DNA of 50,540 nt, from contig JAFQON010000022.1 of the NCBI GenBank assembly GCA_017403185.1, forward strand, positions 1 to 50,540, read 5' to 3'. Position 1 is the stretch's first letter, and every line of letters starts with the position of its first letter. This DNA is from Clostridia bacterium. Its GTDB lineage: Bacteria > Bacillota > Clostridia > Oscillospirales > Acutalibacteraceae. Of this stretch, positions 34,928 through 41,329 are shown in pieces. The notes below the pieces were generated by a model. That model saw nothing but the letters and a program-made list of their open reading frames with translations, had not been told where the DNA came from and did no database searches. The position numbers were made by a program, and so were the translations under genes.

Positions 34928-35101
34928 TTATTCACTCTCCTTGATACCTGACATTGTTTCTCTTATGTACTTGTGAGGAACATCGCAGTTTATTGCGTTC
35001 ATCATAAGCTCCGCTTCTGTTGCCTGCTTTACAAGAGCATAAAAATCAGAATACTTGATATTAAGCCTTTCTTCAGGGCCTATAGCATCTATAAATCCCA
35101 T
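34928..35101 (-). CDS. Small hypothetical phage protein
   Basis: A 57-residue protein starting MGFIDAIGPEERLNIKYSDF. AGGAGGGGAATGATC precedes ATG 35101. Its stop is adjacent to the start of the regulator gene. No family recognised. Confidence 0.6.
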   Translation of the reverse strand: MGFIDAIGPEERLNIKYSDFYALVKQATEAELMMNAINCDVPHKYIRETMSGIKESE

Positions 35102-35103
35102 GA

Positions 35104-35265
35104 TCATTCCCCTCCTTTGTCGGATGATTTCTCGGAAACATCGATAAACATCGTAAGCATGGGTATAATGTACCACCAAAGCAACGATGCTTTGTCAAAA
35201 TGTATTGCCGCCAAAGTTACGCAGATAAAAGCAGCAATTATTGTTATGTAGTGAAAAACAATCAT
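35104..35265 (-). CDS. Small membrane protein
   Basis: A 53-residue protein with two hydrophobic stretches (FHYITIIAAFICVTLAAIHF and LLWWYIIPMLTMFI) and a short charged tail. GGAG-TAA precedes the ATG; ATG 35268 is an alternative start. It lies between ssb and the next small gene, with a ribosome binding site for the latter in its 3' end. Function unknown. Confidence 0.6.
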   Translation of the reverse strand: MIVFHYITIIAAFICVTLAAIHFDKASLLWWYIIPMLTMFIDVSEKSSDKGGE

Positions 35266-35268
35266 CAT

Positions 35269-35649
35269 TTACTCCATCACCTCCGGAATATCCTTGTATT
35301 CAGGTATGTTTTCACATCCGGGCGCACTTGCCCCTTTATCTCCGCAAAAACTTACCGCATCAGCAATAAGCTCCAAAGCCTTGCGTGAAAAACCGTTTTT
35401 ATCTTTGTAGCTTCGTGACTGCAGTCTGCCCTGAACCGCTATCATTGTTCCCTTCCTGAAATTCTTGCATATAAACTCTGCATCGTGCCGCCAAGCTACA
35501 ACATCAATGAAATCAGCCTGCCGTTCTCCGTTTTGCGTAAATCTACGGTCAACAGCAACGGTGAATGAAGTTGTTTTCGTTCCTGACGGCGTAACTCTAA
35601 GCTCCGGGTCAGCAGTTAAGCGGCCCATTATAACTCCGATATTTACCAT
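35269..35649 (-). CDS. ssb: Single-stranded DNA-binding protein
   Basis: A 126-residue OB-fold SSB. Family hallmarks: MVNIGVIMGRLTADPELRVT, TSFTVAVDRRF, FIDVVAWRHDAEFICKNFRK and IAVQGRLQSRSYKDKNG. The C-terminus is acidic but short (EYKDIPEVME) and lacks the usual DDDIPF partner-docking tip. The start lies inside the end of the HUH protein gene, with AAAGGAATACGAG upstream, so the two are coupled, consistent with a shared role in phage DNA replication. Confidence 0.9.
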   Translation of the reverse strand: MVNIGVIMGRLTADPELRVTPSGTKTTSFTVAVDRRFTQNGERQADFIDVVAWRHDAEFICKNFRKGTMIAVQGRLQSRSYKDKNGFSRKALELIADAVSFCGDKGASAPGCENIPEYKDIPEVME

Positions 35650-36379
35650 CTCGTATTCCTTTCTTTTCAGGTATTTTTATCATGGTGTATTTTTGATACG
35701 GATATCCGAAAGCATCAACATCCATTTCGATGCTGTCTTTCGGTATGTAATAGCCCTTTATAGGTTTCGGATAGTTTGTCCAACTGTCAGCTGATACAAT
35801 TTCCTTCTCAATTTCAGGCTTTTTCAAGTTTTTGCTTGCATTCCATCTTTTTGCACTTACGGGATTTCCTTTGAATGTTTTCCGGGTTTCCTTAACAAAA
35901 TAAACTGCAAGGGCACTGTAATCTCCTTTATCATCAAGCGGCGTAAAGAACACTCTGCCGTACGGCCACAATTTTTGAATGATTTTGGGATTGATTTCAT
36001 TGACTACCAAATGATGATGAATTCTCTTGTTTTCGTATTCCGTTGCGTTTACATATTTAAGCTCCAAACCATTCTCACGGTAAGCCTTTCTTAAGTTTCT
36101 GAGAAATTTGCGGATATTTTCTCTTGCTTCTTCAGGTGTCGGGTAATAATCATCCTTGTATGTAAGCCTTGCATGAAGGTCACCTTCGCCAAAGTTGGTA
36201 TTGATAAGCCATGTCAATTTCTCGACGGCGTTTTTTTCGTTGATTTCCTGCACCTTTTTAGGAGAAAGGTTTGTTTTTTTCTCTCTTGCAATATTCTCTT
36301 TCTTCCCATGCCGAGCAGAATAATATTTCTTTATCTCTACTGTATCGCCCGCTCTGACTGTTCTCTTAATGTACGGCAT
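35609..36379 (-). CDS. HUH-type rolling-circle replication initiator-like protein
   Basis: A 256-residue protein. The start at 36379 has AGAGGTAAAT upstream. The metal-binding HUH motif is seen as IHHHLVVN (His 121-123 region), and a candidate catalytic tyrosine lies in ALAVYFVKE (about Y160), the spacing expected for REP/G2P-like endonucleases. These enzymes nick one strand at a hairpin origin and stay covalently attached. A strong stem-loop (36407-36470) lies 28 bp upstream of the start, and ssb overlaps the 3' end. In a dsDNA siphovirus genome this is less usual than a DnaA/helicase-type system. Confidence 0.7.
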   Translation of the reverse strand: MPYIKRTVRAGDTVEIKKYYSARHGKKENIAREKKTNLSPKKVQEINEKNAVEKLTWLINTNFGEGDLHARLTYKDDYYPTPEEARENIRKFLRNLRKAYRENGLELKYVNATEYENKRIHHHLVVNEINPKIIQKLWPYGRVFFTPLDDKGDYSALAVYFVKETRKTFKGNPVSAKRWNASKNLKKPEIEKEIVSADSWTNYPKPIKGYYIPKDSIEMDVDAFGYPYQKYTMIKIPEKKGIRDGKYRSYNGPLNC

Positions 36380-36392
36380 ATTTACCTCTTTC

Positions 36393-36470
36393 GTGTCCGT
36401 AAGATAATTGCTATACCAAGGCGAGCAAGTGCCCGACCGGACACTTCTTTGCGAGGCTTGATATAGCAAT
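36393..36470. other. Large stem-loop upstream of the HUH gene, candidate replication origin
   Basis: A 14-bp stem (ATTGCTATACCAAG, 36407-36420, with CTTGATATAGCAAT, 36457-36470, one wobble pair) encloses a smaller hairpin AAGTG/CACTT (36427-36431 and 36442-36446) with loop CCCGACCGGA. GTGTCCG just outside (about 36394-36400) can alternatively pair with CGGACAC in the loop region. There is no T-run, so it is not a terminator. Being next to a nickase gene it is a good double-strand-origin candidate. Confidence 0.5.
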
Positions 36471-36547
36471 TTCAAGGTGCATATATTAATGTATATAATA
36501 TAAATATCGTTGATTATAAAATTCGGAATCGGAATAATATTTTGTGT

Positions 36548-36691
36548 TTAAATGTCGAAGAATTCATTTTTACAATAATCGTTAAAACGGTCACACCATA
36601 AGCAGCACTTACGGCAATGCTTTCCTGTTGAAAAAAACAATTTAATTCTTAGCTTTGCGTTGTTAAATTTCTTTGCTATGTTTCGATACAT
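36548..36691 (-). CDS. Small cysteine-rich phage protein
   Basis: A 47-residue basic protein (starts MYRNIAKKFNNAKLR) with a metal-binding-like cluster HCRKCCLWCDRFNDYC. GGAGGGTTTTAA precedes the ATG, inside the end of the truncated gene upstream. Probably a small zinc protein; function unknown. Confidence 0.6.
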   Translation of the reverse strand: MYRNIAKKFNNAKLRIKLFFSTGKHCRKCCLWCDRFNDYCKNEFFDI

Positions 36692-36822
36692 TTAAAACCC
36701 TCCTTGCTTTTTTCATCTGTTCTTCCATCTCGGGAATTGATGTTTTGCCGTTGTGCTCTTTCCAAAGCTCCAACAATACAGCTGTGCACGGGGTGCACTG
36801 ATTTCGGCTGATGCCTACTCTG
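36663..36822 (-). pseudogene. 5'-truncated gene remnant directly after the DGR template
   Basis: An open frame of about 52 codons with no ATG/GTG start. It begins after an in-frame TGA about 17 bp past the template repeat. It encodes a plausible protein end (NQCTPCTAVLLELWKEHNGK, then TSIPEMEEQMKKARR) and overlaps the next gene by 29 bp in the manner of a real operon gene. The missing 5' part, at the exact place where a DGR normally has its reverse transcriptase, suggests a deletion junction near 36,820-36,838. Confidence 0.55.
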
Positions 36823-36838
36823 TCTCACATTCCATCAG

Positions 36839-36914
36839 AACGGGCGAACACCGCCGCTGTTGTTGCAATTGTTGTTGTTGAGTATTCCATTGTTGTTGAC
36901 GCAGCGGACACAAT
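36839..36914 (-). repeat. DGR template repeat (TR)
   Basis: A 76-bp gap-free match to the variable repeats at 37360-37435 and 37896-37971. Read on the minus strand it is packed with AAC/AAT codons (would encode VNNNGILNNNNCNNSGG). Versus VR2 there are 11 differences and all 11 are at adenines of this copy. Versus VR1, 9 of 11 differences are at adenines. The first 21 plus-strand bases (GC-rich, end of the repeat on the coding strand) are identical in all three copies, as expected for the homing-initiation region. It lies about 28 bp after the avd-like stop codon. Confidence 0.88.
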
Positions 36915-36942
36915 AAAAAGGCTACAGCACACAGCCTGTGCG

Positions 36943-37314
36943 TTATCTTTCTTTATCCCTTTTCCTCCACGCTATTGTCATTCGCTTCACATCCGACACA
37001 AGCCCCGACCAATACTCGGCTCTGTCATAAGAAAGTATTCCGAGACGAACAGAAAGCTCAATATAAAACTGCAATTCTTCGCAATATGTAATTGCTTCGG
37101 TCTGAAGCTCCTGCCGCCTGCCTAAATCTTTAAGCAGCGTTCGGTTTGCCTCAAGCAATTTATTATGGATATGAAGGCTTTTACAAAGCATTTCGTTAAC
37201 TATGTTTAATCTGTACTTTTTTGGGAACACCTTATCATTCGATGTTACCCTGTATGTGTGTTCTGCAAGGTCTTTTGCTTTTACAATTACCTGCAGTCCT
37301 TTTCCTTCGCTCAT
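36943..37314 (-). CDS. avd: DGR accessory variability determinant (Avd-like four-helix protein)
   Basis: A 123-residue helical, basic protein. It resembles the four-helix-bundle Avd/bAvd proteins encoded beside DGR reverse transcriptases: KAKDLAEHTYRVTSNDKVFP, KKYRLNIVNEMLCKSLHIHN, ELQTEAITYCEELQFYIELS and YDRAEYWSGLVSDVKRMTIA. Avd binds the RT and template RNA and is needed for mutagenic retrohoming. It is placed between the second target gene and the TR, the usual order (targets-avd-TR-RT). GAGGATTAATA before the ATG overlaps the target gene's last codons. No RT follows. Confidence 0.85.
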   Translation of the reverse strand: MSEGKGLQVIVKAKDLAEHTYRVTSNDKVFPKKYRLNIVNEMLCKSLHIHNKLLEANRTLLKDLGRRQELQTEAITYCEELQFYIELSVRLGILSYDRAEYWSGLVSDVKRMTIAWRKRDKER

Positions 37315-37316
37315 TA

Positions 37317-37844
37317 TTAATCCTCATCAGATACAGAGATTGAAGATTTTAAGATATAAAACGGGCGAACACCGCCGCTGATGTTGCAAAGGTTGATGTA
37401 GAGCACTCCATTGAGGCCGACGCAGCGGACACAATCCGTCCATGTTTTACTTGACAATGCTGTAGCAGTCCACCACCATCTGCCGGGATTATATTTATCA
37501 AGGATTTCAATAAACTCTCTGAACTGAGTTGTTGTCAAAAGGCTGATTTTATCTGTTACTGTGCCGTAATCCTTGCGCCCATCATCGGTTATAAGGTCAA
37601 CCGTATGCTCAACAATATTCTCTGCACCGACTTCAGTTGCAAGCACCTTAAGGAACTTTGTATTCAGATCATTTCGGATATCACTTGCAACATAATTTGC
37701 TGTATCATTGTCAAACCTTGCAGTTTTCCAAAAATCTTTAAGAAGGCACATTGTTGTGCCGCTTCCTTCATCATGGGCAAGAATTATATGCTCAAGCTTT
37801 CCTGTTTTGAATGTTGTGCCTATGGCTTTTTCGGATAATTTCAT
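37317..37844 (-). CDS. DGR target protein 2, C-type-lectin-like variable domain (DUF6273-like)
   Basis: A 175-residue protein. The start at 37844 follows GGAGGTAACAACA. The body resembles target 1 (NDTANYVASDIRNDLNTKFL, HTVDLITDDGRKDYGTVTDK, then RWWWTATAL). Residues 138-162 are encoded by the variable repeat: CVRCVGLNGVLYINL followed by CNISGGVRPF. A fixed YILKSSISVSDED tail ends the protein. WWWTATA...GGVRPF is the frame typical of C-type-lectin/FGE-fold DGR targets, where variable residues form an exposed binding site. Variable codons derive from AAC/AAT in the template (to GGC, CTC, TAC, ATC, CTT). There is no signal peptide. Confidence 0.82.
   Translation of the reverse strand: MKLSEKAIGTTFKTGKLEHIILAHDEGSGTTMCLLKDFWKTARFDNDTANYVASDIRNDLNTKFLKVLATEVGAENIVEHTVDLITDDGRKDYGTVTDKISLLTTTQFREFIEILDKYNPGRWWWTATALSSKTWTDCVRCVGLNGVLYINLCNISGGVRPFYILKSSISVSDED
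37360..37435 (-). repeat. DGR variable repeat 2 (VR2)
   Basis: 76 bp, no gaps relative to the template at 36839-36914. It carries 11 substitutions, all at template adenines (minus strand). It encodes the last variable segment of target 2. Confidence 0.88.
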
Positions 37845-37858
37845 TGTTGTTACCTCCA

Positions 37859-38485
37859 TTATTCAGATACAAAGATTTCAGAATTCAAGATACAAAACGG
37901 GCGAACACCGCCGCTGTTGCAGCAATAGCAGTTGTCGAGTATTCCCCCGTTGTTGACGCCGCGGACACAACTGGTTTTCGCCTCATCAGACCATGCTGTT
38001 GCAGTCCACCACCAACGCTCCATATTTTCGCCGATAACAGAACGGTATTTGCGATACATCTCGGTTGTGATGAGGCTGATTTTGTCAGTGGCTGTGCCGT
38101 GGGCTTTGAGGCCATCATCGGTGAGCAAGTCAACTGTATGAAGAAATATATTATCCTTGCCGACAATCGTTTCAAGCGCTCTGAGAAATTCACCATTGAG
38201 ATACTTGCGGATGCTGCTGTTTGCATAGTTGCAGGTGTCTTCATCAAACTTCATTGACTTCTCAAGCAGATTCTTGAAAAGAACCGCTGTGCCGTTTTCA
38301 AAATTCTCAAGAATTATAAGCTCCGTTTCGCTAACCTTGACTACCATACCGGGCTCATATTCCTTCAGGCGTTTTTTCTGCTGAAGATGTTCCTTGAGGT
38401 CTTCGGGGTTGATGTGAAGAATTATTTCATCTCCTACATTCTCAACCTCAGCTTTGATTGTCGTTTTGGTTTTCAGGAAACACAT
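37859..38485 (-). CDS. DGR target protein 1, C-type-lectin-like variable domain (DUF6273-like)
   Basis: A 208-residue paralogue of target 2. AAAGGAGGAAGAAACA sets the start at 38485. An extra N-terminal region (about 1-60, KEHLQQKKRLKEYEPG) precedes the shared core: DEDTCNYANSSIRKYLNGEF, HTVDLLTDDGLKAHGTATDK and RWWWTATAW. Residues 173-197 come from the variable repeat: CVRGVNNGGILDNCY, then CCNSGGVRPF. The stop overlaps the ribosome binding site of target 2, so they are one operon. As a phage early-region protein without export signal, its ligand is probably intracellular or virion-associated; this is unknown. Confidence 0.82.
   Translation of the reverse strand: MCFLKTKTTIKAEVENVGDEIILHINPEDLKEHLQQKKRLKEYEPGMVVKVSETELIILENFENGTAVLFKNLLEKSMKFDEDTCNYANSSIRKYLNGEFLRALETIVGKDNIFLHTVDLLTDDGLKAHGTATDKISLITTEMYRKYRSVIGENMERWWWTATAWSDEAKTSCVRGVNNGGILDNCYCCNSGGVRPFCILNSEIFVSE
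37896..37971 (-). repeat. DGR variable repeat 1 (VR1)
   Basis: 76 bp aligned without gaps to the template at 36839-36914. It has 11 differences, 9 at template adenines and 2 at template thymines (minus strand; plus positions about 37946 and 37960). The homing-end 21 bases are identical to the other copies. Confidence 0.85.
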
Positions 38486-38571
38486 TGTTTCTTCCTCCTT
38501 TGAATTTAAAAATTTTGTAACTTCGCTCACTTTTTGTCATTTATTTATAAACGACAAAGTGAGTGTTTTAT

Positions 38572-38787
38572 ATGAAAACAAAAATAAATGTTATTGAGGC
38601 GACGACCTATAGGCAACCCCTTGCTGTTACCGAAATCCTTTTGTTACTCAACGGTGACGCATTTTCTATCTGCCCTCGATGTAAGAATACTCTTGAGTGG
38701 GAATATCAGCGTTACTGCGACCGCTGCGGTCAGTGCCTCGATTGGGATAACTTTGATGATGCGGTTATTGTGGAGTTTCAGGGTTAA
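38572..38787 (+). CDS. Small double zinc-ribbon protein, lone rightward gene
   Basis: A 71-residue protein (starts MKTKINVIEATTYRQPLAVT; GTG 38563 is an alternative start). It has two CxxC knuckles: CPRCKNTLEWE and YCDRCGQCLDW. It is the only plus-strand gene in the middle of the leftward early block, divergent from the DGR targets and convergent with the radical SAM gene, which it overlaps by 4 bp. Such rubredoxin/zinc-ribbon-like proteins often bind nucleic acid or partner proteins; its role is unknown. Confidence 0.6.
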   Translation: MKTKINVIEATTYRQPLAVTEILLLLNGDAFSICPRCKNTLEWEYQRYCDRCGQCLDWDNFDDAVIVEFQG

Positions 38788-39626
38788 ACTGAAAAATCTT
38801 TGTAACTTGTTCCTTTTTCCATATGAGCTCTTGTTGCAGCCGGGCGTTGCCACATTCTTGCCCAAGCATTCCAATCCGCAGAATACTCGGTCTTTTTATC
38901 CGAGAAATCTCTGTAAAGCTGAATAAACGGCATTGCACCCGCTTCATAAACGGCCTGCGCTCTTGCTTCGTCTTTGTCTCGGTCTTTACCGTAAGAAAGA
39001 ACATAGCATTTGATTTTCTCACGGTTAAATCCCGCTTTTGTAAGCTTTTCGCAAGCCTTTTTAAATTCGGGCAGCCTTGCATCGGTATCGCAAGCAAGCC
39101 ATAATTCCGATATTCTCAAATCTGATATGCCGTTGATAAAATGGTCGTCAATCAAATCAGCTTCAAGTCCACCTTTGAAACAAATTGCTTTTTGGTGTTT
39201 CAGCATTTCAAACACTTTATCTTTGTGCCGTCGGCTCGCCTGCAGAAAATTGTTATCCTGTATTATATTGCCTTCGCAAATCGGCAGCTCTTTCAATCTG
39301 CCTTCAAGCTTTGGGACACAGCACCACGGGCAGTTATTGTTGCAACCTCTTGTGGTGAAAATGATGTTTTTCTTGATATACATACCCTGTGTGAAATCTT
39401 CGGCACAGCTGCCGAATGCAGGACCACCAAGTTTAACGGGCTTGTCCGTTCTTCCTTCCCATTGAAAAGCAAGCTCTTCGCAAAGCTGCTTATCCCAAGT
39501 GAAAGTGCAGGACACATGAATTTCCTTGTGCTCAGGAATCAGTAAAGGCGGCATACCGATAAAAGACATATTGTCATCGGGTGTATACGATGTTTTGCGA
39601 GGAAACACACGAATTATACCGTTCAT
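38784..39626 (-). CDS. Phage radical-SAM-like protein
   Basis: A 280-residue protein. The cluster motif is C-NNN-C-PW-C (FTTRGCNNNCPWCC), followed by VPKLEGRLKELP. Later strands (ACDTDARLPEFKKACEKLTK, KCYVLSYGKDRDKDEARAQA) fit a radical-SAM barrel. An N-terminal ~80-residue part contains SFIGMPPLLIPEHKEIHVSC. The substrate is unknown; small radical-SAM proteins of this kind occur in early regions of Firmicutes phages. The upstream gene ends with GGAGGGTAA at its start codon, giving coupling. Confidence 0.7.
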   Translation of the reverse strand: MNGIIRVFPRKTSYTPDDNMSFIGMPPLLIPEHKEIHVSCTFTWDKQLCEELAFQWEGRTDKPVKLGGPAFGSCAEDFTQGMYIKKNIIFTTRGCNNNCPWCCVPKLEGRLKELPICEGNIIQDNNFLQASRRHKDKVFEMLKHQKAICFKGGLEADLIDDHFINGISDLRISELWLACDTDARLPEFKKACEKLTKAGFNREKIKCYVLSYGKDRDKDEARAQAVYEAGAMPFIQLYRDFSDKKTEYSADWNAWARMWQRPAATRAHMEKGTSYKDFSV

Positions 39627-39627
39627 T

Positions 39628-39795
39628 TTACCCTCCTGATTTCATAACAAGCGTATCTCTCAATTCGTCAAGAGCATTGTATTCATCCGTGTGAAGAAAG
39701 TCTCTATTGTTGTCATGGCTGAGAACACTTTCGATAGCTGTTATAAGCTCCTGTGCCGCTTCGTATTCAAGATTTATTGTTACTGTGTTTTTCAT
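39628..39795 (-). CDS. Small hypothetical phage protein
   Basis: A 55-residue acidic helical protein (starts MKNTVTINLEYEAAQELITA). GGAGGAACT lies before the ATG, and its end supplies the ribosome binding site for the radical SAM gene. No family recognised. Confidence 0.6.
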   Translation of the reverse strand: MKNTVTINLEYEAAQELITAIESVLSHDNNRDFLHTDEYNALDELRDTLVMKSGG

Positions 39796-39803
39796 AGTTC
39801 CTC

Positions 39804-40619
39804 CTAAAAAAGCTTTATCTGTTCATTCGGTGGCTCATAGTTCATCCATATAAACTCTTTTACAAGTTCTGATGATGTTGTTCTTGTTTCAGTGGAATAC
39901 TTATTCCAAGTAGAAAGCACATTGTTGTAAAGGTCCGAATCATATCCAGACAAAACAATTTTTGCATTGCTCATTGATATAAGCTTCAACATTTGTATTT
40001 GCTGCTCATCGTTCATTTCATATTTGTATAAACGACCGCTTTTTCTCGCACTCCGAACATACGGAGGATCAAGATACATTAGCACTTCCGAGGAATTGTA
40101 TTTCTCGATAAGACTTAAGGCATCTTTGCGTTCTATCTGTACAAGATGTGTCGTATCACCCAAAAGTCTTTTAGAAGCAATGTCAATTGTGTTTGTTATG
40201 CTTGCCCATTTACAAGCTGTTCCCCCGATAGTTTTCTGCTTGTGGTTTCTCCAACCACATTTTCCATCCATTTTTGCGCCTATTGCTTGCGTGGTTTTGA
40301 TTATGTACCTTCGAGCTTTTTCTATCGGTTCATTACAAGGCAAAAAAGATTTATCATATTCTTCTCTGCTGTATGGAGTAAGTGATAAAACTCGTTTAAG
40401 TTCTTCCGGGTGTTCACGTAAAACATAAAACAAATTAACTATATCTCCATCAAGGTCGTTTACCGTTTCAACCGCTCCCGGAAGTTTGTTAAAGAATACT
40501 GCCCCCGAGCCCACAAAAGGTTCGACATAAACCATTTTTTCGTAATCTTCGGGAAAATGAGAAATAATCCACGATGCAAGCCGCCATTTTGAACCGGGGT
40601 ATCTGATAATTGCGTTAAT
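39804..40619 (-). CDS. D12-class DNA adenine-N6 methyltransferase with apparent ATT start
   Basis: A 271-residue methyltransferase if read from ATT 40619. It modifies adenine in DNA using S-adenosylmethionine. The SAM motif is split between IIRYPGSKWRLA (residues about 3-14) and VEPFVGSGAVFFNK; the catalytic motif is LDPPYVRS. The first ATG in frame (40535) would omit the PGSK part of the SAM site. Upstream of the AAC codon that should follow Met there is only ATT (with GGAGGG 6 nt before it) and then an in-frame TAA. Translation from the rare ATT, or a mutated ATG, are the options. Phage Dam enzymes protect against restriction or mark replication. Confidence 0.8.
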   Translation of the reverse strand: MNAIIRYPGSKWRLASWIISHFPEDYEKMVYVEPFVGSGAVFFNKLPGAVETVNDLDGDIVNLFYVLREHPEELKRVLSLTPYSREEYDKSFLPCNEPIEKARRYIIKTTQAIGAKMDGKCGWRNHKQKTIGGTACKWASITNTIDIASKRLLGDTTHLVQIERKDALSLIEKYNSSEVLMYLDPPYVRSARKSGRLYKYEMNDEQQIQMLKLISMSNAKIVLSGYDSDLYNNVLSTWNKYSTETRTTSSELVKEFIWMNYEPPNEQIKLF

Positions 40620-40734
40620 TCCAATCCCTCCTTATCCCCGCCGCTCTGTGTGTAAATGAAATCAAAAGAGCTGTATTAAATTGTGTCAGAACAGCGGGGG
40701 TAATTGTTAAAAAATTATTTGATCCTTTGAGAAA

Positions 40735-41031
40735 TCAGGCGTTCCTTTCGCCCTTGCTGCAGTAATCATCAGGGTTCACATACTCGGTAAAATAACCTCG
40801 TCTGTCGCACTTATAAACATCGGCATCTTCGTTATATTTGCAGAAAATGCAATCTTTGCAACGAACAACCTCAACTACATCGGCGGCGGGAAGCTTATCA
40901 ATTATGTGAAGAATGTGATTGTGCTCCTGCGTATGAATAAGACTTGCTTCAACGGTTCTGTGGTTGTCTTTTAAACGAGAACCCTTGTAAGCGTTTATTG
41001 CGTCTAAACGCTTTATAAAATCATCATCCAT
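40735..41031 (-). CDS. Small zinc-binding phage protein
   Basis: A 98-residue protein (starts MDDDFIKRLDAINAYKGSRL). The C-terminal part carries a four-cysteine pattern (VRCKDCIFCKY ... YKCDRRG ... DDYCSKGE). AAGGAAGGTG precedes the ATG. The motif is common in small early phage proteins with no known job. The ~115 bp between it and the methyltransferase gene holds no recognisable feature beyond that gene's ribosome binding site. Confidence 0.65.
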   Translation of the reverse strand: MDDDFIKRLDAINAYKGSRLKDNHRTVEASLIHTQEHNHILHIIDKLPAADVVEVVRCKDCIFCKYNEDADVYKCDRRGYFTEYVNPDDYCSKGERNA

Positions 41032-41329
41032 TGTCAGCACCTTCCTTTGTTTCTGCAACCTCAAGGCAGTCGATACAGTTCCTTGCTGTGTCAAGTGCAT
41101 CAAGAGCCTCCTGAATTGCCCTTTTGGAAAACATCCGTTTTTCTTCTGATTTATTAAAAACAAATTCCATATGTTCATCCGCTTCAATTACTTCTGCGGT
41201 CACAAAATTATTTTCATTTGCATTGAATTCAGTAACCCTCTTGTTGAGCTCTTCATCTGACCATTCCAACGCCTTGAACACAGTTGTCAATTCGCCTGAC
41301 TTTTTGTTTCTGTAAAAAATCAGTTTCAT
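41024..41329 (-). CDS. Hypothetical phage protein
   Basis: A 101-residue acidic protein (starts MKLIFYRNKKSGELTTVFKA). GGAGGTGTTGAA sets the start at 41329. It overlaps both neighbours by a few bases. No family recognised; the composition suggests a soluble alpha/beta protein. Confidence 0.6.
   Translation of the reverse strand: MKLIFYRNKKSGELTTVFKALEWSDEELNKRVTEFNANENNFVTAEVIEADEHMEFVFNKSEEKRMFSKRAIQEALDALDTARNCIDCLEVAETKEGADNG

Noticed and set aside
36839-36914. The GTT/AAC-rich stretch could be a simple trinucleotide repeat.
   Set aside because: It aligns without gaps over 76 bp to two coding copies, including non-repetitive flanks, and the differences concentrate at adenines, which a microsatellite would not explain.
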